Below, one piece after another: positions 15,247 through 23,051 of a stretch of 26,300 bases of DNA (position 1 is the stretch's first letter; every line of letters begins with the position of its first letter). The position numbers were made by a program, and so were the translations under genes. The notes beneath the pieces were generated by a model. It had not been told where the DNA came from, made no database searches, and saw only the letters and a list, made by a program, of their open reading frames with translations. This DNA comes from an uncultured Clostridium sp. (GTDB taxonomy: Bacteria > Bacillota > Clostridia > Lachnospirales > Lachnospiraceae), in assembly GCA_900544905.1 (NCBI GenBank), contig UQXF01000040.1:1-26300 (forward strand), written 5' to 3'.

Positions 15247-17937
15247 ATGGATATACCAAGGCAGGACCCGGAGCAGTTATTGCGGGCGGTTTGTAATGAT
15301 GTATCTGACGAAAGTAGTGGAAAGCTGAAGATTTTTTTTGGTTATGCAGCCGGAGTTGGAAAAACCTATGCCATGCTGCAGGCAGCTCATCAGGCGAAGG
15401 AAAGCGGGATTGATGTGGTGGCAGGATATATAGAACCCCATGCGCGTCCACAGACAGCCGCTCTGCTTCGTGGACTGGAACAGCTTCCGGTAAAGCAGAT
15501 ACAGCATGGTGGAATTATTCTCCGTGAATTTGATATAGACGCAGCCTTGAAAAGAAAGCCGCAGCTCATACTGGTGGATGAGTTTGCCCATACGAATGCA
15601 GATGGCAGCCGTCATATTAAGCGTTATCAGGATGTAAAAGAATTATTAAACGCCGGTATAGATGTTTATACAACAGTCAATGTCCAGCATATCGAAAGTC
15701 TGAACGATACAGTAGCCGCCATTACCGGAATTTTGGTGAGGGAACGTATTCCGGATTCTGTTTTTGACAAGGCAAATCAGGTGGAGCTGGTGGATATAGA
15801 GCCAGCGGAGCTGTTGGAACGATTGGCAAGCGGAAACATTTATCGGGAAGAGCAGGCAGAGCGTGCAGCAGTTAATTTTTTTACTGTGGAAAATCTGACT
15901 GCTCTGCGGGAAATTGCTTTACGGCGCTGTGCCGACAGGGTAAATCTTCTGACAGAAAGTGCCAGAATCCAGAGCCGCAGTGATTATCATACTGATGAAC
16001 ATATTCTGGTGTGCCTTTCCTCTTCCCCCTCCAATGCAAAAATCATTCGTACTGCCGCAAGGATGGCAAGAGCGTTTCGGGGAACCTTTACAGCTCTCTT
16101 TGTAGAAACACCGGACACGGCAGCTATGAATGAGGAGGATAAAAAGAGACTGTGGGAGAATATGCGTCTGGCCCGGCAGCTGGGGGCTGCTATTGAAACC
16201 AGCTACGGAGAAGATGTTCCTTATCAGATTGCGGAGTTTGCAAGACTTTCCAATGTTTCCCAAATTGTGATAGGACGCAGCACGGCAGCCAGAAAACGTA
16301 TATTCAGTAAACCGACCCTGACGGAGCGCCTCATTGCTACTGCACCGAATTTGGATATCCATGTAATTCCTGATACTGAAATTAGCAGTAAATACCCGCT
16401 TTCAAAGATGAAGCTGCCCGGTATTATGCCTGTACGGGATATTGGGAAAAGTATATTGGGTTTGTTAGCTGCGACGCTGATAGGCTATGTTTTTTATTTT
16501 TGGGGGTTATCCGAAGCAAATATCATTGCAATTTATATTTTGGGAGCTCTGGTTGTGTCAACCGTTACTACAAATTGGTTTTGCGGACTGGTAACCTCCT
16601 TTGTGAGCGTGCTTGTATTTAACTTCTTTTTTACGGTTCCACGTTTTACCTTTCATTTTGATGAATCGGAGTATATTGCAACCTTTGCAATCATGTTTAT
16701 TGTTTCATTTTTGTCTGGTTCCCTTGCTGCAAAGCTGAAGAATATAGCAAAGCAATCTGCACACACAGCATTTCGGACAAAGATACTCTTTGAAACGAAC
16801 CAGCTTTTTCAGAAGGAAAAGGACGGGAAATCTATTCTGGATGCAGCAGCAGGGCAGATTATAAAGCTGTTAAAGAGGGATGTGGTGATTTATCCATCTG
16901 ATGGCAAAGCTCTGGCAGACCCCAATATTTACCGGACGTCAGACAGTAATCAGTGCGACTTGGTTTCGGAAAATGAAAAAGCAGTTGCTGTATGGGTTTT
17001 CCAGAATAATAAGCATGCCGGGGCAACAACCGATACCTTGTCGAATGCAAAATGCTTATATTTTGCTATTCGGGTTAACCATCAGGTATATGGCGTTGTA
17101 GGAATTGCCATGGATGAAATTCCGCTGGAGTCTTTTGAAAACAGTGTTCTTTTATCTATTCTTGGTGAATGTGCCTTAGCCCTTGAAAATATAAAAAATG
17201 CAAAAGAAAAAGAAGAGGCTGCCATTCTGGCAAAAAATGAGCAGCTTCGGGCGAATCTGCTTCGGGCAATTTCCCATGACCTGCGCACCCCGCTGACTTC
17301 TATTTCCGGAAGCGCCAGCAATTTATTGACAAACTATGAAAAAATGGACAACGCCAGCAGGATACAGGCATTTACGGATATTTACGATGATTCTATGTGG
17401 TTGATTAATCTGGTAGAAAATCTGCTGGCGATTACCAGGATTGAAGGGGGACAGGTCAGCCTGACGCTGTCTGTAGAACTGATGGATGAGGTCATTACGG
17501 AGGCTCTGCGGCATATTAACCGCAAAAGCCAGGAACACGCTATCCATGTTAGTTCTTCACAGGATTTGCTTTTGGCACGTATTGATGCAAAGCTGATTGT
17601 TCAGGTTATCATTAATCTGGTGGATAACGCTATTAAATATACACCTGCCGGTTCCGCCATAGAAATTCACTCAGCGAAAAGGGATAAATGGATTATAGTA
17701 AGTGTCTCTGATAATGGCCCGGGAATTCCGGATGAGCAGAAACCGTATATTTTTGACATGTTTTACAGCGGCGCCAATAAAATTGCAGATAGCCGCAGAA
17801 GCTTGGGACTTGGACTTTCCTTATGCAAGTCCATTGTCACAGCCCACGGAGGTATGATTTCCGTATCGGATAATCAGCCGGAGGGCGCTGTTTTCACATT
17901 TACATTGCCTGCAGAGGAGGTTGAATTGCATGAATAA
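15247..17937 (+). CDS. kdpD: Osmosensitive K+ channel histidine kinase KdpD
   Basis: Full-length membrane sensor kinase of 896 aa. The domains in order are: an N-terminal KdpD domain with Walker A GYAAGVGKT (residues 32-40) and the LVDEFAHTN segment; a universal-stress-protein-like domain (about 240-370, HILVCLSSSPSNAKII); four membrane helices of the DUF4118 type (about 395-495); a GAF-like segment; a HisKA domain with AISHDLRTPL (His about 677); and HATPase_c with NLVDNAIKYTP, SDNGPGIP and GLGLSLCKSI. ATG 15247 has GAAGGAGG upstream, so the frame extension to 15208 is dropped. It phosphorylates KdpE when K+ is limiting or on ionic stress. Confidence 0.97.
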   Translation: MDIPRQDPEQLLRAVCNDVSDESSGKLKIFFGYAAGVGKTYAMLQAAHQAKESGIDVVAGYIEPHARPQTAALLRGLEQLPVKQIQHGGIILREFDIDAALKRKPQLILVDEFAHTNADGSRHIKRYQDVKELLNAGIDVYTTVNVQHIESLNDTVAAITGILVRERIPDSVFDKANQVELVDIEPAELLERLASGNIYREEQAERAAVNFFTVENLTALREIALRRCADRVNLLTESARIQSRSDYHTDEHILVCLSSSPSNAKIIRTAARMARAFRGTFTALFVETPDTAAMNEEDKKRLWENMRLARQLGAAIETSYGEDVPYQIAEFARLSNVSQIVIGRSTAARKRIFSKPTLTERLIATAPNLDIHVIPDTEISSKYPLSKMKLPGIMPVRDIGKSILGLLAATLIGYVFYFWGLSEANIIAIYILGALVVSTVTTNWFCGLVTSFVSVLVFNFFFTVPRFTFHFDESEYIATFAIMFIVSFLSGSLAAKLKNIAKQSAHTAFRTKILFETNQLFQKEKDGKSILDAAAGQIIKLLKRDVVIYPSDGKALADPNIYRTSDSNQCDLVSENEKAVAVWVFQNNKHAGATTDTLSNAKCLYFAIRVNHQVYGVVGIAMDEIPLESFENSVLLSILGECALALENIKNAKEKEEAAILAKNEQLRANLLRAISHDLRTPLTSISGSASNLLTNYEKMDNASRIQAFTDIYDDSMWLINLVENLLAITRIEGGQVSLTLSVELMDEVITEALRHINRKSQEHAIHVSSSQDLLLARIDAKLIVQVIINLVDNAIKYTPAGSAIEIHSAKRDKWIIVSVSDNGPGIPDEQKPYIFDMFYSGANKIADSRRSLGLGLSLCKSIVTAHGGMISVSDNQPEGAVFTFTLPAEEVELHE

Positions 17938-18631
17938 ACCTTTGGTATTGATTGTGGAGGATGACCTTCCAATCCGCAATCTGATTACAACTACATTAAA
18001 GACCAATGATTACCGTTATTTAGTTGCGGTTAATGGTGAAACCGCTATTTTAGAAGCTTCTTCCCATAACCCGGATATTGTACTGCTTGATTTGGGACTG
18101 CCCGATATCGATGGCATTCAGGTAATCAAAAATATCCGTTCATGGTCCAATCTTCCAATCATTGTTATCAGTGCCAGAAGTGAAGATAACGATAAAATTG
18201 AAGCTTTGGATGCCGGTGCGGATGACTATTTAACAAAGCCATTCTCTGTGGAGGAACTGCTGGCAAGACTCCGGGTGACGCAGCGCAGGCTTTCCTTTAT
18301 GACCGCCCAGATGCTGGCGGCAAATTCGGAATTTGTGAACGGAAAGCTGCGGGTGGATTATGCCGGTGGCTGTGCCTATCTGGATGATAAGGAGCTGCAC
18401 CTGACCCCAATCGAATATAAGCTGCTGTGCCTGCTTTCCAAAAATGTCGGAAAGGTATTGACACACACCTTTATCACACAGAATATTTGGGGGCGGAGCT
18501 GGGATAATGATGTTGCATCTCTGCGTGTTTTTATGGCGACCTTACGAAAAAAACTGGAACCGGAACCGGATTCCCCACAGTATATCCAGACACATATCGG
18601 AGTGGGGTATCGCATGATGAAGGTGGAATAA
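17930..18631 (+). CDS. kdpE: KdpE, OmpR-family response regulator
   Basis: A 233-aa DNA-binding response regulator. The receiver domain shows IVEDD (Asp11-Asp12 area), the phospho-acceptor Asp54 in IVLLDLGLPD, Ser81 and Lys103 (TKPFS). A C-terminal winged helix (about 130-230) carries LTPIEYKLLCLL and ends HIGVGYRM, as in OmpR/PhoB proteins. The ATG at 17930 overlaps the end of kdpD by 8 bases and has GAGGAGG 9 bases upstream, so kdpDE are translationally coupled. Its targets should include the two shared elements upstream of kdpF and ktrB. No strong terminator follows it. Confidence 0.96.
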   Translation: MNKPLVLIVEDDLPIRNLITTTLKTNDYRYLVAVNGETAILEASSHNPDIVLLDLGLPDIDGIQVIKNIRSWSNLPIIVISARSEDNDKIEALDAGADDYLTKPFSVEELLARLRVTQRRLSFMTAQMLAANSEFVNGKLRVDYAGGCAYLDDKELHLTPIEYKLLCLLSKNVGKVLTHTFITQNIWGRSWDNDVASLRVFMATLRKKLEPEPDSPQYIQTHIGVGYRMMKVE

Positions 18632-18729
18632 TTATACTTACAGGTATCCATTTTATATTTACAGGGAAGTATGGTGCCATCAGTAAGGTATGCCTCACAG
18701 AATTATTTCCTTGCCAAATTTTTGAAAAA

Positions 18730-18785
18730 TAGTTGACGAAATCCACTATATCGAGTATAATCAATTTAGTTGACAAAGTCTACCA
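18730..18785 (+). promoter_or_regulatory. Promoter with two MarR-type operators
   Basis: TTGACG (18733-18738) and TATAAT (18756-18761) have a 17-base spacer. Two related 19-bp dyads flank the start point. TAGTTGACGAAATCCACTA (18730-18748) covers the -35 box, and TAGTTGACAAAGTCTACCA (18767-18785) lies just after the -10 box. Both share the TAGTTGAC half and lie 37 bp apart. This is the classic set-up for autorepression by the MarR protein encoded 22 bases downstream. Confidence 0.82.
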
Positions 18786-18806
18786 AATATAGAAAGGAAA
18801 TAAATC

Positions 18807-19256
18807 ATGAAAAGGAAAGGCAGTGTCGAGAAAATAAGAGCTTTTAATCGTTTTTATATGTCTTCCATGAATTTGCTGGGAAATCATTATCTCGGTTCAG
18901 AATATTCCGTAACAGAAGCACGCGTTATTTTTGAAATATATGAAAACGAAGGCTGTAATGCGGCTTATATTGCTCAAATTATGAATATAGACAAAAGTTA
19001 TTTAAGTCGTATTATTAAAGCGTATGAAAACAAGGGATATATTTTGAAAAAGCCTTCTGAGACGGATAGACGTTCCTGTTTTTTGTTTTTGACAACGAAA
19101 GGCAAAAATAGAACCAAAGAATTTATCGAAGAATCTAACAAAGAAATAGACAATATTCTTCAGGAATTGTCTGCTGAAGATGAAAAATGTCTGATGAATG
19201 CAATGGACACAATTATGAAATTGCTGAGTAAAGAGAGAGGAGGAAATTTACAGTGA
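18807..19256 (+). CDS. MarR-family transcriptional regulator
   Basis: A 149-aa dimeric winged-helix regulator. Helix 1 with the dimer interface occupies about 1-30. The winged HTH lies at about 35-100: YSVTEARVIFEIYE, the recognition helix IMNIDKSYLSRIIKAYENKG, and the wing SETDRRSCFLFLT with the conserved D-R-R, which contacts the minor groove in MarR proteins. The C-terminal helix completes the dimer. It most likely binds the two palindromes upstream and represses itself and the acetyltransferase behind it. It overlaps the next gene by 4 bases. Confidence 0.94.
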   Translation: MKRKGSVEKIRAFNRFYMSSMNLLGNHYLGSEYSVTEARVIFEIYENEGCNAAYIAQIMNIDKSYLSRIIKAYENKGYILKKPSETDRRSCFLFLTTKGKNRTKEFIEESNKEIDNILQELSAEDEKCLMNAMDTIMKLLSKERGGNLQ

Positions 19257-19717
19257 AAGTTGTACCATATGATTCCAAATACAAAGAAGATTTTATTGCG
19301 ATGAACAAAGCATGGATTGAGGATATGTTTATTCTTGAGGACGAAGACATCCGGGAGATGGGAAACATAGAACCATGCATTGAAAACGGTGGGCAGATAT
19401 TTTTTTCACTGGATGATGATGGCCAGGTCATGGCATGTTGTATGATTGCCCCGCGTGAAGATGGAGACTGGGAGATTATGAAATTTGCGGCAAGAGGAAT
19501 GTATACGGGAACCGGGGCAGGTAGTGCCTGCCTGAAAGCCTGTATTGATTACGCAAGAGAGATTCATTTGAAAAAGATAATAATCGTGTCCAATAGAAAA
19601 TGCAAGCAAGCCGTGCATTTATATCGTAAATTCGGATTTATAGAAGTTCCTGTTGACAAAGAAAAATTTCCCTTTGAAAGAGCAGATATTGCTTTCGAAT
19701 TATTTTTAAATGATTGA
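19253..19717 (+). CDS. GNAT-family N-acetyltransferase
   Basis: A 154-aa acetyl-CoA-dependent N-acetyltransferase. Motif A is seen as MKFAARGMYTGTGAGSACLK, with R-G-M-Y-T-G-T-G-A-G replacing the usual R/Q-x-x-G-x-G/A acetyl-CoA loop. Motif B follows as LYRKFGFIEVP, the common GNAT ending. Translation starts at GTG 19253, overlapping the MarR stop (GTGA) with GAGAGGAGG upstream, so the pair is one operon. MarR-GNAT pairs often modify small molecules or peptides sensed by the MarR protein; the substrate here is unknown. Confidence 0.92.
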   Translation: MKVVPYDSKYKEDFIAMNKAWIEDMFILEDEDIREMGNIEPCIENGGQIFFSLDDDGQVMACCMIAPREDGDWEIMKFAARGMYTGTGAGSACLKACIDYAREIHLKKIIIVSNRKCKQAVHLYRKFGFIEVPVDKEKFPFERADIAFELFLND

Positions 19718-19806
19718 GTTTGAGCTTGCAGGTAATTGAATATATAACGTTAATGCAGTATTTGCGGCTGGAAAAATACAAAATAAAAATTATATAGTAA
19801 TAAATA

Positions 19807-19841
19807 AAAGGAACTTTTGTTATGCCTGCAAAAGTTCCTTT
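19807..19841. terminator. Terminator after MarR-GNAT operon
   Basis: A perfect 13-bp inverted repeat, AAAGGAACTTTTG (19807-19819) with CAAAAGTTCCTTT (19829-19841), has a 9-base loop. The T tract is weak on the plus strand (CCTTTGGTATTTAT) and somewhat better on the minus strand. The rest of 19718-20025 holds a promoter and dyads, and no gene. Confidence 0.75.
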
Positions 19842-19888
19842 GGTATTTATAATGCTTAAAAGTTTCCTGCCGGTTGATTTTTAATCTT

Positions 19889-19936
19889 ATTGTATCGTTA
19901 CAATCCATTGAATTTGTACGGTGTGATGCTTATAAT
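19889..19936 (+). promoter_or_regulatory. Promoter and upstream dyad of the XRE regulator gene
   Basis: TTGAAT (19908-19913) and TATAAT (19931-19936) are 17 bases apart. Just upstream is the inverted repeat ATTGTA-TCGT-TACAAT (19889-19904), a plausible operator. A smaller GTAT-AAG-ATAC dyad follows the start point near 19962. The transcript leader of about 80 bases reaches AAAGGAGG before the gene. Confidence 0.68.
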
Positions 19937-20025
19937 TATTCCCATAAAGTAAAACATAACTGTATAAGATACCGGAATTGCTTTACTATACAATGTGGTT
20001 GCGGAATGGAAAAGGAGGCAGATAA

Positions 20026-21150
20026 ATGAGTCCATTGAATTTTTCAAGTAACATTTCCAGATTACGGCATGAAAAAAATATCACACAGGAGCAGCTGGCA
20101 GAGTTTGTCGGCATAACAAAAGCCTCTGTCTCAAAATGGGAGACGGGACAGAGTCTGCCGGATGTTTTGCTGCTGCCCAGGCTGGCAGCATTTTTTGATG
20201 TAACCATTGACGAATTGCTTGGATATGAACCGCAATTAAGCAGAGAGCAGATTCAAAGGATTTATTGGGAACTGGCGGCAGCATTTGCAAAGCTGCCATT
20301 TGAGGAGGCAATGGAAAAAAGCCAGGGTTATATAAAAAGATATTATTCCTGTTATCCCTTTCTGTTTCAGATGTGCAATTTGTGGTTAAACCACTTTATG
20401 CTGGCAGCTGGAAGAGAACGCCAGGCAGAGGTATTGACAGCAATATCAGAATTGTGCAGCCACATAATATCCGGTTGTAAAGATATTGGTATTTGTGAGG
20501 ATACTGCTATATTAAAAGCAGCTGTTGATTTACAGCTGGGAAGGGCAGAGGAAGCAATTGAAGCATTGAAGGAAATATTGAATCCCTGCCGTCTTTCTAC
20601 CCAGAGCGATGGAGTTTTGATTCAGGCATACATGCTTGCCGGAAAAAAAGAGGAGGCAGACTGTTTTACGCAAATGAGCATGTTTTTGCATTTGCTGGAT
20701 TTAACAGACAGTGCTACGCAGTATCTTGCAATGCATAGCGATAATCTGGATATTTGTGAGGAAACCATTTTGCGTATTGAAAATGTAGCTACAGCTTATC
20801 AACTGGAACGGCTGCACCCAAATGCCATGGCAGTTTTCTGCTATCAGGCTGCAATTGTATACGGTATCCACGATAAAAAAAGGAAAGCCCTGGATATGTT
20901 AAAACGGTATGTGGATGCGGTGGATTATTTATTAACCGGAGAAAATCTGACCCTGCATGGTGACGATTACTTTAACCGGATTTCCGGGTGGTATGAACAG
21001 CTGGACATTGGAAGTGATGCACCCAGAGACAAAAGGCTTATTTTGGAGGATGCAATACAGGCATTGCAGCATCCGGCTTTTACAAGTCTGGAAAAAGATA
21101 GGGAGTATCAAAATATTAAGAGTGTTTTGCAATCGCCTGGAATTTTCTGA
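20026..21150 (+). CDS. XRE-family regulator with C-terminal TPR-like helical region
   Basis: Encodes 374 aa. An N-terminal HTH_3 domain occupies residues about 7-62 (ISRLRHEKNITQEQLAEFVG, then KASVSKWETGQSLPD and the DELLGY end). The remaining 300 residues are alpha-helical with TPR-like repeats (helix pairs such as AILKAAVDLQLGRAEEAIEA). This is the architecture of Firmicutes regulators that sense peptides or control ABC transporters, although RRNPP membership is not proven. It lies 21 bases before the PLDc_N gene, so it is probably the first gene of the transporter operon and its local regulator. Confidence 0.9.
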   Translation: MSPLNFSSNISRLRHEKNITQEQLAEFVGITKASVSKWETGQSLPDVLLLPRLAAFFDVTIDELLGYEPQLSREQIQRIYWELAAAFAKLPFEEAMEKSQGYIKRYYSCYPFLFQMCNLWLNHFMLAAGRERQAEVLTAISELCSHIISGCKDIGICEDTAILKAAVDLQLGRAEEAIEALKEILNPCRLSTQSDGVLIQAYMLAGKKEEADCFTQMSMFLHLLDLTDSATQYLAMHSDNLDICEETILRIENVATAYQLERLHPNAMAVFCYQAAIVYGIHDKKRKALDMLKRYVDAVDYLLTGENLTLHGDDYFNRISGWYEQLDIGSDAPRDKRLILEDAIQALQHPAFTSLEKDREYQNIKSVLQSPGIF

Positions 21151-21171
21151 TAAGAAGAGAGGAGTAGATTT

Positions 21172-21375
21172 ATGAATGATTTAAATGAAATGTTACCGTT
21201 CCTGGTTCCGTTAGTGATTGTGGAATTTGCTTTACTTGTTGTTACCTTGAGACATATTCTTACACACAAAACCTATAAACGGGGAAACAGGGCATTATGG
21301 CTGGTTGTGGCAATTGCTGGCATGAATTTTATCGGTCCGGTATTATATTTTCTTTTTGGAAAGGAGGATGTCTGA
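21172..21375 (+). CDS. PLDc_N-domain small membrane protein (YxlE-like)
   Basis: A 67-aa protein with two membrane helices: FLVPLVIVEFALLVVTL, and ALWLVVAIAGMNFIGPVLYF. The N-x-I-G-P-x-x-Y-F-x-x-G-K/R ending is the signature of the PLDc_N family (phospholipase D-nuclease N-terminal domain), found alone in small membrane proteins such as B. subtilis YxlE. The stop TGA overlaps the ATPase start (TGATG), so the two are coupled. By analogy it may modulate the transporter or the regulator. Confidence 0.88.
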   Translation: MNDLNEMLPFLVPLVIVEFALLVVTLRHILTHKTYKRGNRALWLVVAIAGMNFIGPVLYFLFGKEDV

Positions 21376-22274
21376 TGAATATGCTGGAGCTTTCCCATGT
21401 ATCTAAGGCATTTGGAGCAAATACGGTATTGGATGAGCTTAGCTTTTGCGTACCGGAGCATACAATTTTTGGCTTTATCGGACAGAATGGTGCGGGGAAA
21501 ACAACTACAATGAAGATGATTCTGGGATTATTGCGGACAGATTCCGGTGAAATCTTTGTAAATGGGGAACCGGTCAGATTTGGACAGAACGGAACAAACC
21601 AATATATTGGATATTTGCCGGATGTACCGGAGTTTTATGGCTTTATGACACCGGTGGAGTATCTTACCCTGTGCGGTAAAATTACCGGGATGGAAAAGGA
21701 TGAAATCCATGACAGGGCGCAGCAGTTATTAGAGCTTGTGGGACTTGATAACGTAAATAAACGTATTCAGGGATTTTCCCGGGGAATGAAACAGCGGCTT
21801 GGCATTGCCCAGGCACTGCTTAACCGTCCGAAGCTGTTAATTTGTGATGAACCCACTTCTGCCCTTGACCCGTTAGGCAGAAAAGAGATTCTGGATATCT
21901 TATCTGCCGTAAAAAATGATACCACTGTAATTTTTTCCACCCATATCCTGTCTGATGTGGAGCGCATCTGCGATGAAATTGCTTTTTTGCACAACGGAAG
22001 GCTGGCACTTTGGGGAACACTGGAGGAGATAAAAGGGCTGCGTAAAGGTGCCGGGTTGGAAATAGAGTTTTATAAACCGGAGGATGCCGGTTTGTTTGCG
22101 GCAAAATATCCTGACGGAAAACAGATAGGAAAGGGAAAGCTTCTCTATGAAGGAAAGACAGAAAAGGATATGTTAACGATTATGCAGATTTTAGTACAAA
22201 ATAATCTTTTCGTACAGCGGATAGAAATGTTAGAGCCCACATTGGAAGCCCTGTTTATGGAGGTGGTTCATTAA
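21375..22274 (+). CDS. ABC transporter ATP-binding protein (YxlF/BcrA-like)
   Basis: A 299-aa ATPase. Walker A is GQNGAGKTT and the Q-loop region is YLPDVPEFYG. The signature is FSRGMKQRLGIAQAL, the SxGMKQR form typical of BcrA/YxlF-type exporters. Walker B is LLICDEPTSALD and the switch His is in FSTH. The 80 C-terminal residues are a usual accessory domain of this clade. The ATG at 21375 overlaps the PLDc_N stop and has AAGGAGG upstream; the longer frame from 21297 is discarded. It pairs with the permease that follows. Peptide, antibiotic or lipid export is likely but unproved. Confidence 0.95.
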   Translation: MNMLELSHVSKAFGANTVLDELSFCVPEHTIFGFIGQNGAGKTTTMKMILGLLRTDSGEIFVNGEPVRFGQNGTNQYIGYLPDVPEFYGFMTPVEYLTLCGKITGMEKDEIHDRAQQLLELVGLDNVNKRIQGFSRGMKQRLGIAQALLNRPKLLICDEPTSALDPLGRKEILDILSAVKNDTTVIFSTHILSDVERICDEIAFLHNGRLALWGTLEEIKGLRKGAGLEIEFYKPEDAGLFAAKYPDGKQIGKGKLLYEGKTEKDMLTIMQILVQNNLFVQRIEMLEPTLEALFMEVVH

Positions 22275-23044
22275 TGAGACAGCTGATTGCTTTTACAGGT
22301 AAAGAATTTATGGAATTAATCCGTACCGGGAAACTCATTATTTTGATGCTGCTTTTTCTTTTCTTTGGTGTTATGAATCCGGCGGTTGCAAAAATGACAC
22401 CATGGTTAATGGAAATGATGTCAGAAAGTCTTGGAGATGCAGGATTAACGGTAACAGAAGTAGAAGTGGATGCAATGACCTCGTGGACACAGTTTTATAA
22501 AAATATCCCCATTGCATTAATTATTTTTCTCTTATTATTCAGTGGTATTTTAACGGTGGAATATCAGAAGGGAACCCTTGTAAATATGATTACAAAAGGT
22601 ATGGCAAGATGGGGGATTATCGCTTCAAAAGCCATTGCCATGCTTGTGCTCTGGACAGCGGGATATTGGATGTGTTATGGGATTACATATGCCTACAATG
22701 CATATTTCTGGGATAACGGCATTGCATCCCATGTGTTTTTCTCTGCTGCCTGCTTTTATCTGCTGGGTATCTGGCTGGTTTCCCTGATACTGCTTATGTC
22801 AGTATTTTTTCAATCCGGTTCCGCTGCCGTGACAGCGTCCGGCATTGTCTTTTTGCTAATCTACCTGCTTGGATTGTTTCCTGACATAAAAGAATATCTG
22901 CCTGTCCGGCTGTTGAGCTCTTCCGGTTTGCTGACCGGTATGGAGGAGTTGTCAGAATATCTGCTTGCAGTGCTGGTTACAATTGTGCTGTCTGCCATGA
23001 ATCTTGCGGCAGCGGTCATTGGCTTTAATAAAAGAAATATATAA
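22274..23044 (+). CDS. ABC-2-type transporter permease (YxlG-like)
   Basis: A 256-aa membrane protein with about six helices. The first is IILMLLFLFFGVMNP, a hydrophilic loop with MSESLGDAGLTVTEVE follows, and later helices include ALIIFLLLFSGIL. EYQKGTLVNMITKGM, after the second helix, is a common ABC-2 motif (E-x-x-x-G-T-L). It starts in a TAATG overlap with the ATPase gene and completes a PLDc_N-ATPase-permease unit. It ends 7 bases before the convergent fabF stop, with no terminator between them. Confidence 0.93.
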   Translation: MRQLIAFTGKEFMELIRTGKLIILMLLFLFFGVMNPAVAKMTPWLMEMMSESLGDAGLTVTEVEVDAMTSWTQFYKNIPIALIIFLLLFSGILTVEYQKGTLVNMITKGMARWGIIASKAIAMLVLWTAGYWMCYGITYAYNAYFWDNGIASHVFFSAACFYLLGIWLVSLILLMSVFFQSGSAAVTASGIVFLLIYLLGLFPDIKEYLPVRLLSSSGLLTGMEELSEYLLAVLVTIVLSAMNLAAAVIGFNKRNI

Positions 23045-23051
23045 ATAAAAG

